Source of the DNA: Sporosarcina sp. P32b
Lineage (GTDB): Bacteria > Bacillota > Bacilli > Bacillales_A > Planococcaceae
DNA: 59,576 nt
Assembly: GCF_002743335.1 (NCBI RefSeq)
Contig: NZ_PDZB01000020.1
Span: 1-59,576, forward strand
Reading direction: 5' to 3'
Shown: piece by piece, positions 26,900 to 35,411 of the stretch
Layout: the number at the start of each line of letters is the position of its first letter
How positions within the stretch are numbered: position 1 is the first letter of the stretch
Translations under genes and position numbers: made by a program
Notes under the pieces: model-generated
The model's database searches: none
What the model saw: only the letters and a program-made list of their open reading frames with translations
What the model was told of the DNA's origin: nothing

Positions 26900-27675
26900 A
26901 CAATTGCCTCCTCATTGGTAATGACCGTGCCTTTTAATTCCTGACAGACGATTTGTACAGATGGAATACCCGCTTCTAGACAATCAATTGCCGCCATGAC
27001 TTTCGGAATCATTCCTCCGTAGATATCTTCTGTTTTAATCCAGCCATAAATAGCTTGCGGTTGCACTTCTGTCTGGGGCTGATCTTGAATCCGGATTCCA
27101 GATGTATCTGTCACCAATAATAAACTTTCGGCTTCGACAGCTAATGCTATTCGACTTGCGACTGTATCCGCGTTAACGTTCAATGGATCTCCAGATACGG
27201 TTGCACCGATACACGAAATAACTGGAATTATTCCTGCATCCAAAAGCGTATCTACAACTTCTGTTTTAACGGTTTTAATCTCTCCCACATAACCATACGT
27301 TTCAAAATCAAGTACATCACACGTAAATAAGTTCGCATCGAATCCACTTAATCCAACCGCTTTGACCCCTTCGCTATTGAAGCGATGAACGAGCGCTGGA
27401 TTCACTTGGCCAATTATGATCGACTGGACGATGTCGATTGCTTCAGCACACGTAACACGGAACCCTTTAACAACAGTCGAAGTGACTCCACGATTTTCAA
27501 GCTCTTGATTAATGTTTGGTCCCCCACCATGAACAATAATTACTTGAACACCATCTTGCTGTAATTTTTTCACACCCTGGAAAAAATTATCACTCAATTC
27601 GTCTAGCATACTGCCACCTAGTTTAATAACCTGTCTTTTACGTACGATATGTTGCGTTGATTTGGACGTAGTCAT
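26896..27675 (-). CDS. argB: Acetylglutamate kinase
   Basis: Phosphorylates N-acetylglutamate. 259 residues, amino-acid-kinase fold: VIKLGGSMLDEL (phosphate loop), VHGGGPNINQEL (substrate/phosphate glycine motif), and NVNADTVASRIA near residue 165. The ATG at 27675 lies 38 bp inside the end of argJ and the GGGGGTG upstream serves as its ribosome site, so argJ and argB are overlapping and probably coupled. The first ~15 residues (MTTSKSTQHIVRKRQ) are an extension relative to Bacillus ArgB. Confidence 0.95.
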   Translation of the reverse strand: MTTSKSTQHIVRKRQVIKLGGSMLDELSDNFFQGVKKLQQDGVQVIIVHGGGPNINQELENRGVTSTVVKGFRVTCAEAIDIVQSIIIGQVNPALVHRFNSEGVKAVGLSGFDANLFTCDVLDFETYGYVGEIKTVKTEVVDTLLDAGIIPVISCIGATVSGDPLNVNADTVASRIALAVEAESLLLVTDTSGIRIQDQPQTEVQPQAIYGWIKTEDIYGGMIPKVMAAIDCLEAGIPSVQIVCQELKGTVITNEEAIV

Positions 27676-28861
27676 AAGTAAGATCGCACCCCCATGCCAT
27701 TCCTTGACCAGCTCCCTGGTTTAGTTCTATTGCAAATTTCACTTCATGCTGTTTAAGATAAATCAACAATTTCTCTTCTGAAAATGGAATAGGTTCCCCA
27801 CCTTCTACTACTACTGTATCGCCGATATAGATTTTGATATCTTCAGGATCTATTGTGGCACCGCTATATCCGATGGCTGCAATAATTCTTCCCCAGTTGG
27901 CGTCACAACCAAATACCGCCGTCTTGACAAGCGGTGAGCCTACTACAGATTTTGCGATTTGACGTGCTTGTTCATCCGAAACTGCACCTGTCACTTTCGC
28001 TTCGATCAATTTAGTAGCACCTTCCCCATCTTTAGCAATCATTTTCGCTAAATCACGTGATACAGCATGCAATGCATCGACGAAAGATTGCCATTCGGGA
28101 TGATCTGGAGTTAATGAGTGGTTACCCGCTAGTCCGTTTGCCATAACAAGTACCATATCATTCGTTGATGTATCACCATCTACCGTAATAGAGTTGAATG
28201 TCACATCTGTAATTTCTTTTAACGCTGTTTGTAAATGTTCAGATTCGATATTGGCATCGGTTGTGATGAAGCCAAGCATTGTCGCCATATTCGGTTCAAT
28301 CATTCCTGAACCTTTTGCAACACCCGCTACCACGACTTCACGATCATCGATCACCGTTGCATAGGCAGTATTTTTCGTTACGGTATCTGTAGTTAAAATC
28401 GCTTGTGAAAATTGAATGGAACCTTCTAATGTGTCCATCGGTTGAAGCTTTTCAATACCGGATAGTAAAGGGACCATATTCATTTGTTCACCGATCACAC
28501 CTGTAGAAGCAATGCCTACAAGATTGGAATCGATTCCTAAGTGCACAGCGGTTTTTTGTTGCATAGTCATTGCATCTTGCATACCTTGCTTACCTGTACA
28601 TGCATTCGCGTTACCGGAGTTTATGACAATCGCCTGCATCTTTTGCGTTTCATATACGACTTTTTTTGTGACTTGAAGTGGAGCCGCTTGGATTACATTC
28701 GTTGTGAAGACACCCGCAACACTCGCTGGGACTTCGCTGACTAGTAGAGCCAAATCATTTTTCTTATGTTTTAGCCCACAGTGGATGCCGACTGCCTTGA
28801 ATCCTTTTGGTGAGATAATATTTTTACGCGAGATGCGCTTCATGCTTTCGATGGTTTCCAT
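27638..28861 (-). CDS. argJ: Bifunctional ornithine acetyltransferase / N-acetylglutamate synthase
   Basis: Recycles the acetyl group from acetylornithine to glutamate and can also start the pathway, which explains why no argA is needed. 407 residues. The self-cleavage site is visible in KGSGMIEPNMATMLGF: cleavage before Thr194 gives alpha and beta chains with Thr as nucleophile. Start at 28861 (METIESMKRIS) has GAGGGGAG 7-8 nt upstream; a 10-codon extension to 28891 has no site. Second gene of argCJBD. Confidence 0.95.
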   Translation of the reverse strand: METIESMKRISRKNIISPKGFKAVGIHCGLKHKKNDLALLVSEVPASVAGVFTTNVIQAAPLQVTKKVVYETQKMQAIVINSGNANACTGKQGMQDAMTMQQKTAVHLGIDSNLVGIASTGVIGEQMNMVPLLSGIEKLQPMDTLEGSIQFSQAILTTDTVTKNTAYATVIDDREVVVAGVAKGSGMIEPNMATMLGFITTDANIESEHLQTALKEITDVTFNSITVDGDTSTNDMVLVMANGLAGNHSLTPDHPEWQSFVDALHAVSRDLAKMIAKDGEGATKLIEAKVTGAVSDEQARQIAKSVVGSPLVKTAVFGCDANWGRIIAAIGYSGATIDPEDIKIYIGDTVVVEGGEPIPFSEEKLLIYLKQHEVKFAIELNQGAGQGMAWGCDLTYDYVQINATYRT

Positions 28862-28900
28862 AGTAGTGCTCCCCTCAATTCTTGTGTTCAAATTAATAGT

Positions 28901-29935
28901 TCAAATCCATAATGGAATAATATCGATCCCTGTTTTTTCAGGTAGACCATATTGAATATTCATATTTTGTATAGCTTGTCCAGCGGCGCCTTTCACCACA
29001 TTATCAATGACTGCTATAATCGTTGCTTGATTCGTTCGTGGATCCACCTTGACATGGATATCGCAATAGTTGGAGCCATACACCTGTTTCGTACTGACCT
29101 TTTGTACGTCTGTCAAAATACGAACGAACGGACTATCTTTATATGTTTCATGCAAGCAACTTCTAAGCTGTTCTTCCGTAACTTGTCCATTCACTTCCGC
29201 ATAGCTCGTCGTCATGATACCTCTTGTCATAGGAACAAGATGCGTTGTGAACGTAATAGGTTTAGGTTGATCAGCAAATATATTCATTGCCTGTTCAATT
29301 TCCGGTATATGCTGATGTTGATGAATCTTATATATAGAGAAATTTTCATTCGTTTCACTGAAATGGGTCGCTTGGCTTGGCTTGTTGCCTGCACCAGATA
29401 TACCACTTTTTGCATCAATAATTAATCGGCTACCGTCAATTAAATTATTTTTCAATAACGGCAGTAAAGATAGAAGAACCGCTGTCGGGTAACATCCTGG
29501 GTTCGCAATTATTTCTGCATCCGCAATGTCCGGTTTATTCCATTCTGGAAGTCCGTATACACTTTTCTCCAAGTGTTCAAGTAGTGGTGCATCCTTTTGA
29601 TACCACTGCTCAAAAGCCGCTTGATCTTTCAGTCTAAAATCTCCCGATAAGTCGATCAATTTAGCACCTGCTCCCACCAATGGAGGAAGTAACGTAGTTG
29701 TAACGCCAGCTGGTGTACTGAAAAAAACTGTGTCCAACTTGCTAATATGTTCAGGTTCTATAGCCTTCATCGGCTGATCGTGAATATTCACAAGATGTGG
29801 ATATTTTTGAGAAAAGACCGTTCCCACTTCTGAGGAAGTGAATAAATCTATCTGTTCAATTTCCGGATGGTTTTGCAGCAACCGTATCAACTCTAGGCCA
29901 CCATATCCAGACGCTCCTACGATTCCAACCTTCAA
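28901..29935 (-). CDS. argC: N-acetyl-gamma-glutamyl-phosphate reductase
   Basis: NADPH-dependent reduction of N-acetylglutamyl phosphate to the semialdehyde. 344 residues from a TTG start at 29935, which reads KVGIVGASGYGGLELIRLL, the usual ArgC N-terminus with its Rossmann glycines; AGAGG is 8 nt upstream. The catalytic Cys is in NPGCYPTAVLL (about residue 145) and the His partner in HLVPMTRGI. A 10-codon in-frame extension to 29965 would run into the promoter -10 and is rejected. First gene of the operon. Confidence 0.94.
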   Translation of the reverse strand: MKVGIVGASGYGGLELIRLLQNHPEIEQIDLFTSSEVGTVFSQKYPHLVNIHDQPMKAIEPEHISKLDTVFFSTPAGVTTTLLPPLVGAGAKLIDLSGDFRLKDQAAFEQWYQKDAPLLEHLEKSVYGLPEWNKPDIADAEIIANPGCYPTAVLLSLLPLLKNNLIDGSRLIIDAKSGISGAGNKPSQATHFSETNENFSIYKIHQHQHIPEIEQAMNIFADQPKPITFTTHLVPMTRGIMTTSYAEVNGQVTEEQLRSCLHETYKDSPFVRILTDVQKVSTKQVYGSNYCDIHVKVDPRTNQATIIAVIDNVVKGAAGQAIQNMNIQYGLPEKTGIDIIPLWI

Positions 29936-29964
29936 CGCCCTCACCTCTTTATTCATTAAAGACA

Positions 29965-29993
29965 AGTATACGGATGTATAATTATAAAGTCAA
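29965..29993 (-). promoter_or_regulatory. Promoter of argCJBD
   Basis: On the minus strand TTGACT (29993-29988), 17-nt spacer, TATACT (29970-29965), about 30 nt before the argC TTG. An AT-rich stretch at 29993-30010 (CTGTATTTTTAT and following) keeps one good half of an ARG box consensus over the -35; ArgR control is plausible but the second half-site is weak. Confidence 0.65.
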
Positions 29994-30136
29994 CTGTATT
30001 TTTATTTATTGACAGTCTATTTATAAATTCTCTTTTCGTTCTTATATAGAAAATCTATAACTTCCTCTTCACTATATGTTATTATTATGGAGAGTATAAT
30101 ATGATCAAATGAATAAGAAACTTTCAGGAGGCTATT

Positions 30137-30916
30137 ATGGTAGACTTATTAAAATTATCCGGTAAAAACATTGTGATTATGGGTGTGGCAAATGAACGTA
30201 GTATTGGTTGGGGAGTCGCAAAAGCATTATTCTCCGTTGGTGCGAATGTCATTTTTACATACCGTAAAGATCGCTCTCGTGATAAATTAGAAAAAGCTTT
30301 AGCTAAAAGTGAATTTACAGCCACACAAATTGTACAGTGTGATGTGAATAGTGATGAGAGCATAGAGCAAGCTTTCAAATCGATTGGCGAACACGTTGGT
30401 GTTATTCATGGCGTAGTTCACTCCATCGCATTTGCACATCAACAAGACTTGCATAATCCATTCGTGGAAACGACTCGTGAAGGATATGCATTCGCACAAG
30501 ATTCTAGTGCATATTCATTGGTAGCGGCAGCACGTGAAGCCCGTCATTATATGACAGAAGGTGGAGCGATCATTACGATGAGTTATTTAGGAGCGGAACG
30601 AGTTCTTGAAGGCTATAACGTAATGGGTGTTGCAAAAGCAGCTCTTGAAGCTTCTGTACGCTACTTAGCATCTGAGCTAGGTGAACAAAATATCCGTGTC
30701 AATGCAATCTCTGCCGGAGCGGTTCGTACATTGTCCGCAAAAGGTGTTCCTTCCTTTAATACCATCCTTAGTCAAATTGAGGAACGCGCGCCACTAAAAC
30801 GTAATGTCAAACCTGAAGAAGTTTCAGATATGACTGTGGCGATGCTAAGTAGTTTATCGAGTGGTGTGACAGGTGAAGTTATCTATGTAGATGCTGGCTA
30901 CCACATTATGGGGTAA
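30137..30916 (+). CDS. fabI: Enoyl-[acyl-carrier-protein] reductase (NADH), FabI type
   Basis: Last reductive step of each fatty-acid elongation cycle; the classic triclosan target. 259 residues, short-chain dehydrogenase fold with the FabI-specific NAD loop GVANERSIGWGVAKAL, CDVNSDESI, VHSIAFA, and catalytic Tyr150/Tyr160 with Lys167 (Tyr160-x6-Lys167: GYNVMGVAK). Ribosome site AGGAGG 5-6 nt before the ATG. Monocistronic; I see no FapR-type operator in the 130 bp upstream. Confidence 0.95.
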   Translation: MVDLLKLSGKNIVIMGVANERSIGWGVAKALFSVGANVIFTYRKDRSRDKLEKALAKSEFTATQIVQCDVNSDESIEQAFKSIGEHVGVIHGVVHSIAFAHQQDLHNPFVETTREGYAFAQDSSAYSLVAAAREARHYMTEGGAIITMSYLGAERVLEGYNVMGVAKAALEASVRYLASELGEQNIRVNAISAGAVRTLSAKGVPSFNTILSQIEERAPLKRNVKPEEVSDMTVAMLSSLSSGVTGEVIYVDAGYHIMG

Positions 30917-30923
30917 TCTTATT

Positions 30924-30951
30924 AAGGATTCTCTTAGGAGAATCCTTTTTT
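30924..30951 (+). terminator. Terminator of fabI
   Basis: Perfect 10-bp stem AAGGATTCTC / GAGAATCCTT, TTAG loop, then a T-run. Confidence 0.9.
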
Positions 30952-31027
30952 ATGAGCTCTTTCCACAAAAATACAATTAATTATCGAAATACATACACTT
31001 TTCAAAGTACTTCAGGAGGAATTTCAA

Positions 31028-32347
31028 ATGAATAGATTTACCAAATTCGATACGTTCAAATTGGGGCTGACGATGTTTGCTCTCTTTTTTGGTGCTGGAA
31101 ATATGATTTTCCCACCGCTGCTAGGTCAACTAGCAGGAACACAAACATGGATCACGCTGGCTGGTTTTTTAATTACAGGAGTCGGCCTTCCCTATCTTGG
31201 CATAATTGCAGTCACTATGAGTGGCAATCAATTAAATGATTTAGCTGGAAAAGCATCACCTGTATTCGCCATGATATTTCCATTAGTTATATATTTAGCA
31301 CTTGGACCGTTCTTCGGTGTTCCGCGTACAGCGACTGTTTCATTCGAAATAGCCGTTTCACCATTTGTACCGGATTCGTATTCTAGGTTAGCATTGGTGC
31401 TCTTCTCCATTATATTTTTTGCGGTGACGATTTGGCTCTCATTTAAGCCGAATAAAATAGTCGATCGCTTCGGAAGTATTTTAACTCCGATATTGCTAGC
31501 TATCGTAACGTTCATTGTCGTGACGGGTATTATTAATCCCGTAGGCAAAGCGGGCGTGCCACAAGGATCTTATGCAGAAGATTATTTTTACAAAGGATTT
31601 ATTGAAGGATACGGAACAATGGACGCAATGGCAGCGCTAGTCTTCGCTATTATCGTCATTAATGCCGTGAAGGCGAAAGGTATTACAGATAGAAAAGCGA
31701 TTACTTCCATTACGATGAAAGCAGGATCTATCGCAGTTATCGGGCTGAGTTTCGTCTATGCTGGATTAGCCTATTTAGGGATGACAAGCCGCTCTGTAGC
31801 GGAAGGCGCAACGAACGGCGGAGATATTTTAGCAAAACTTGCGTATGCCTTGATGGGTAATAACGGTTTATACTTACTTGGGCTTGCAGTAACACTAGCT
31901 TGCTTAACGACTTCGGTTGGATTGACGACTGCAAGTGCTACCTATCTTTCTAAAATCGCTCCTAAGATTTCTTATAAAGCGTTCGTCTTTATTATTTGTT
32001 TGTTTTCTACGATAGTCGCGAATGTCGGCCTCACGCAGTTGCTTGCAGTGATGATTCCAGTACTAGGTGGAGTATATCCTCTAGCCATTGTCTTAATTAC
32101 CTTTAGATTGTTACACCCGTTATTTAAAGGCTATCATGAAGTATATAATTACGGTTTACTAGCAGCAGGTCTTATTGGATTCTTTGATGTGTTACGAGCA
32201 TTCAATATCGATCTGGTACCGGTTACATATATATTGGAATTCTTACCTTTATATGAGCAAGGCGTTGGATGGATGTTGCCTGCAGTTATGTTTGGTGCAA
32301 TAGGTTTTATTGTCGCTTCCATTCAAGGTAAGCCTCGCGTTGAATAG
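31028..32347 (+). CDS. brnQ: Branched-chain amino acid:cation symporter
   Basis: Takes up leucine, isoleucine and valine with Na+ or H+. 439 residues, about twelve membrane segments of the LIVCS (BrnQ) family; the N-terminal fingerprint LTMFALFFGAGNMIFPPLLGQLAG is diagnostic. Ribosome site CAGGAGGAA 7 nt before ATG. Single gene with its own terminator; no T-box or other leader element is visible in the 75 bp upstream. Confidence 0.94.
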   Translation: MNRFTKFDTFKLGLTMFALFFGAGNMIFPPLLGQLAGTQTWITLAGFLITGVGLPYLGIIAVTMSGNQLNDLAGKASPVFAMIFPLVIYLALGPFFGVPRTATVSFEIAVSPFVPDSYSRLALVLFSIIFFAVTIWLSFKPNKIVDRFGSILTPILLAIVTFIVVTGIINPVGKAGVPQGSYAEDYFYKGFIEGYGTMDAMAALVFAIIVINAVKAKGITDRKAITSITMKAGSIAVIGLSFVYAGLAYLGMTSRSVAEGATNGGDILAKLAYALMGNNGLYLLGLAVTLACLTTSVGLTTASATYLSKIAPKISYKAFVFIICLFSTIVANVGLTQLLAVMIPVLGGVYPLAIVLITFRLLHPLFKGYHEVYNYGLLAAGLIGFFDVLRAFNIDLVPVTYILEFLPLYEQGVGWMLPAVMFGAIGFIVASIQGKPRVE

Positions 32348-32348
32348 T

Positions 32349-32380
32349 AAAAAGCCTGCAGACATTCCGCAGGCTTTTTA
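32349..32380. terminator. Bidirectional terminator brnQ/argH
   Basis: AAAAAGCCTGC / GCAGGCTTTTT hairpin between convergent genes. Confidence 0.92.
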
Positions 32381-32388
32381 TATGCTTA

Positions 32389-33711
32389 TTACATTTCTTT
32401 CATCAATCCCTTATTCCCTTTTGTAATAATGGATTCATAATCGATGTATTCGTAGATGTCTTCTTCCATGTGGTCGCTGAAGTTTTTGAGTTCGCCTACT
32501 GTCAGGTCCTCGATCGCTTTATTTTCCTGTTCACAATAAATGATGATTTTACCGACGATTTCATGCGCGTCGCGGAATGGCGTACCTTTTGCGACTAAAT
32601 AGTCCGCTACTTCTGTCGCATTCAAGAATCCACCTTTAATTGCAGCTTTCATATGCTCTGCATTGACTTGTAGAGTGTCGATCATTTTAGACATAATTTC
32701 TAAGCAGTCAAGAACAGTATCCAATGCATCAAAGAATTGTTCTTTGTCTTCCTGCATGTCTTTATTATATGTTAATGGCAAACCCTTTAACGTCGTCAGT
32801 AAAGCGAATAAAGAACCATAAACTCGGCCAGTTTTACCACGGATCAGTTCTGCCGCATCTGGATTTTTCTTCTGAGGCATTATACTACTTCCTGTTGAGT
32901 AAGCATCTGAAATCGTGATAAAGCGGAACTCTTGGCTACTCCAAAGAATAAGCTCTTCACTCAATCTACTCATGTGCATCATGATTAACGAGAAGTCGGA
33001 CATCAATTCTATTAAATAGTCACGATCGCTGACACCGTCTAGAAAGTTATCTACCGGCTTATCGAACCCTAGTAATGAGGTCGTCACTTGGCGATCAATA
33101 TCATGCGTCGTACCGGCAAGTGCACCACAGCCAAGTGGATTTTCATTCAAAATCTCGGCCGCATTTTGCACACGTTTTTTATCGCGTTTGAACATTTGTG
33201 CATAAGCACCTAGATGATGTCCGAAAGTGACGACCTGCGCGCGTTGCAAATGTGTGTAGCCCGGCATAATAACGTTGTTTGCTCTTCCCTTTGCTTCAAG
33301 TGAATCAATTAAGACTTGCAGCGCATCCATGACGACAGAAGTTTGATTTCTAGCATACTGTCTCATATCGACTGCTACTTGATCGTTTCGGCTGCGGGCT
33401 GTATGCAATTTCTTACCCGTCTCCCCTACTCGCTCTGTGAGATTCATTTCAATAAACGAATGAATATCTTCATAATTGCCTTCGATTTGCAATTCACCCG
33501 ATTCGATATCCGCCAAAATCGACTGCAAACCATCCACTAGCAATTCACCTTCTTCAGGTGACAATAAATCTGAATGAACTTGCATCGTTACGTGTGCGAT
33601 ACTACCTGCGATATCCTCTCTATATAAACGATAATCAACAGGTAAAGAGCTATTAAATTTCTCCATGATTTCATCTGCTTTACTACTAAAACGACCGCCC
33701 CAAAGCTTCAT
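32389..33711 (-). CDS. argH: Argininosuccinate lyase
   Basis: Splits argininosuccinate into arginine and fumarate. 440 residues, slightly shorter than the usual ~455-460 but complete, beginning KLWGGRFSSKADEIMEKFNSS. The fumarase/lyase signature GSSIMPQKKNPD carries the flexible catalytic loop (about residues 277-288); TARSRNDQVAVD and GYTHLQRAQ are the other conserved blocks. Ribosome site GAGAGG about 11 nt before ATG. argG, usually just upstream, is missing here, and argCJBD is 2.4 kb away behind fabI and brnQ. Confidence 0.94.
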   Translation of the reverse strand: MKLWGGRFSSKADEIMEKFNSSLPVDYRLYREDIAGSIAHVTMQVHSDLLSPEEGELLVDGLQSILADIESGELQIEGNYEDIHSFIEMNLTERVGETGKKLHTARSRNDQVAVDMRQYARNQTSVVMDALQVLIDSLEAKGRANNVIMPGYTHLQRAQVVTFGHHLGAYAQMFKRDKKRVQNAAEILNENPLGCGALAGTTHDIDRQVTTSLLGFDKPVDNFLDGVSDRDYLIELMSDFSLIMMHMSRLSEELILWSSQEFRFITISDAYSTGSSIMPQKKNPDAAELIRGKTGRVYGSLFALLTTLKGLPLTYNKDMQEDKEQFFDALDTVLDCLEIMSKMIDTLQVNAEHMKAAIKGGFLNATEVADYLVAKGTPFRDAHEIVGKIIIYCEQENKAIEDLTVGELKNFSDHMEEDIYEYIDYESIITKGNKGLMKEM

Positions 33712-33851
33712 TATTCATCAAACCTCTCAATTCGTATTTTTATACGTATCATTGTATAGAAATTATGTTCATCATGATCTTGTATCTTTTCTATTCTTTT
33801 ATTTTGACACAGTAGACGACATTTTTCTACTCTGAGTGATGTAGTACATTC

Positions 33852-33880
33852 TTGCATAAACCGTATAGCTATGGGATAAT
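33852..33880 (+). promoter_or_regulatory. Promoter of the cation-exporter leader
   Basis: TTGCAT (33852-33857), exact 17-nt spacer, GATAAT (33875-33880). It would start a leader of about 130 nt before the exporter ATG at 34021. Confidence 0.6.
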
Positions 33881-33952
33881 GATTGAACTACAAATGAATG
33901 AGTGATGACAATGAGAAACTTTGTCCCAATCCAACAATTAAAATCATGTATG

Positions 33953-33981
33953 ACCTCGCCCAAATTAAGCGAGGTTTTTTT
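33953..33981 (+). terminator. Leader terminator (attenuator) before the cation exporter
   Basis: ACCTCGC / GCGAGGT stem with a 9-nt loop and seven Ts, 40 nt before the exporter start and about 70 nt after the predicted transcription start. Placement implies conditional readthrough. A 39-codon ORF (33905-34024) runs through it and overlaps the exporter start as ATGA, but has no clear ribosome site. Confidence 0.75.
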
Positions 33982-34020
33982 GTTGCTTCGAGGAAACACT
34001 GTTAGAGGAGGGAAACATTT

Positions 34021-34953
34021 ATGACCATTCAAGTACGTGAGCATTCCACTTCTGCGATTATGGCTATCTGGATCAGTTTATTGAGTAATGTGATCTTGAC
34101 TATATTAAAACTGGTCGTCGGATTTGTTTTCAGAAGTCCGGTTTTACTTGCGGATGGCTTTCACAACGCAGGTGATGTGGTAGCTTCTGCAGCCGCACTG
34201 ACTTCCATGCAAATTTCAAAACGTCCTGCTGATGAAGATCATCCATATGGACACGGCAAAGCGGAAGTCATTGGTTCAAGCATAGTCGCTATTATTTTAG
34301 GGTTAGCTGCAATCTATATTGCTTTCGAAGCGATCATGGCATTATTTGAAGATCCTGCAACAGCAAGTAGGATCGCCTTACTCACCGCGTTCGTGTCATT
34401 AATTTGGAAGTATATACTCTATATTTATACAATACGTATAGGTAAAGCAGAAAACAGTAAAGGGCTAATTGCGACGGCATATGACCACTTAGCTGATGTT
34501 TATGCTTCACTTGCTGCAGTAGTAGGTATTGGACTTGCTTTAATCGGAGATGCTTACGAATGGCCGCTACTCACGTATGGAGATCCCATCGCGGGTATTA
34601 TTGTCTCTATTCTGGTCTTTAAAATCGCTATGGAGATCGGTAAAGAAAGTATTGATATATTGATGGAAAAAAGCGTCTGTGATGAGCGTTTAATCGCGTT
34701 TGAAGAATTGATTCATTCCATTCCGGAAGTAAAACGAATTGATCGCTTGCGCGCAAGAGAACATGGACATTATGTATTGGTTGATATTCGAATCGGTATT
34801 AATGGTGATTTGACGATACAAGAAGGCCATATTATCTCGAGTAGATTACGTAATTTGATCATGGCGAAAAATGAAGACGTGGATGAAGTATTAATTCACT
34901 TAAATCCGTGGTATCCCGAAAAACAATCCGGTATACTTACTAACGAGGAGTGA
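34021..34953 (+). CDS. Cation diffusion facilitator exporter, Mn/Zn type
   Basis: 310 residues, six membrane helices plus a cytoplasmic ferredoxin-like tail. Transport-site motifs: DGFHNAGD in helix 2 (about 41-48) and DHLADVYAS in helix 5 (about 157-165); HPYGHGKAE follows helix 2. The tail (about 205-300, HSIPEVKRIDRLRAREHGHYVLVDIRI) is the CTD dimer interface. Closest by pattern to Bacillus manganese exporters of the MneS/MneP group, but metal specificity cannot be proven from sequence. Ribosome site AGAGGAGGG 6-7 nt before ATG. Possibly attenuated by the leader terminator. Confidence 0.88.
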   Translation: MTIQVREHSTSAIMAIWISLLSNVILTILKLVVGFVFRSPVLLADGFHNAGDVVASAAALTSMQISKRPADEDHPYGHGKAEVIGSSIVAIILGLAAIYIAFEAIMALFEDPATASRIALLTAFVSLIWKYILYIYTIRIGKAENSKGLIATAYDHLADVYASLAAVVGIGLALIGDAYEWPLLTYGDPIAGIIVSILVFKIAMEIGKESIDILMEKSVCDERLIAFEELIHSIPEVKRIDRLRAREHGHYVLVDIRIGINGDLTIQEGHIISSRLRNLIMAKNEDVDEVLIHLNPWYPEKQSGILTNEE

Positions 34954-34958
34954 ATAAA

Positions 34959-35411
34959 ATGAGTACAGTAACAATCAAAACAATAGAAGTATGTGTAAAG
35001 GAAACAGAGGAAACCGTACGCTTTGCAGATGAGCGTTTTTTACAAGAACCCATCTCTTATTTGAAATCTAATATAGCTGAATTTCTTTTTGTCGAGTCCC
35101 CTGACTTCGATGAGATCAAAGTGGATTCGCTGGCACTTGAAGTAGATGACATGTTCAAAACGTATATGGCATTATTTGGTTTGCAAGGTAAGAAAAAAGA
35201 AGGCGAAACTATTCGTACATTTATTGAGGAAAAACTTCAGCATAATCTACATGGCTTTAGTATTTCTTTTTCCGACAATGAAGGCTTCTGGGAATTAAAT
35301 ATTCCGCTTGATTCTCTCAAAGGGTTTGATGAGACGATGCCTATTCAAGATGCACTACAACTTCTGTTTGAAGTACTTGGCGATTTGCATAAAATGAGAG
35401 CAAATAACTAA
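34959..35411 (+). CDS. Unknown 150-residue soluble protein
   Basis: Acidic cytosolic-looking protein (STVTIKTIEVCVKETEETVRF...), without signal peptide or membrane segment; I do not recognise a family. The start ATG at 34959 is 8 nt after GAGGAG, better than the GTG at 34950. It begins 5 bp after the cation exporter and its stop overlaps the ATG of the next gene (TAATG), so it is very likely translated together with the methyltransferase and may be its partner. That last point is inference from gene order. Confidence 0.75.
   Translation: MSTVTIKTIEVCVKETEETVRFADERFLQEPISYLKSNIAEFLFVESPDFDEIKVDSLALEVDDMFKTYMALFGLQGKKKEGETIRTFIEEKLQHNLHGFSISFSDNEGFWELNIPLDSLKGFDETMPIQDALQLLFEVLGDLHKMRANN

Noticed and set aside
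30950..31027. T-box or leucine-responsive leader before brnQ.
   Set aside because: Only about 75 bp separate the fabI terminator from brnQ, and there is no T-box sequence.
33905..34024. 39-codon ORF ahead of the cation exporter, overlapping its start as ATGA.
   Set aside because: No clear ribosome site and it contains a terminator hairpin; kept only as an alternative model in the leader finding.
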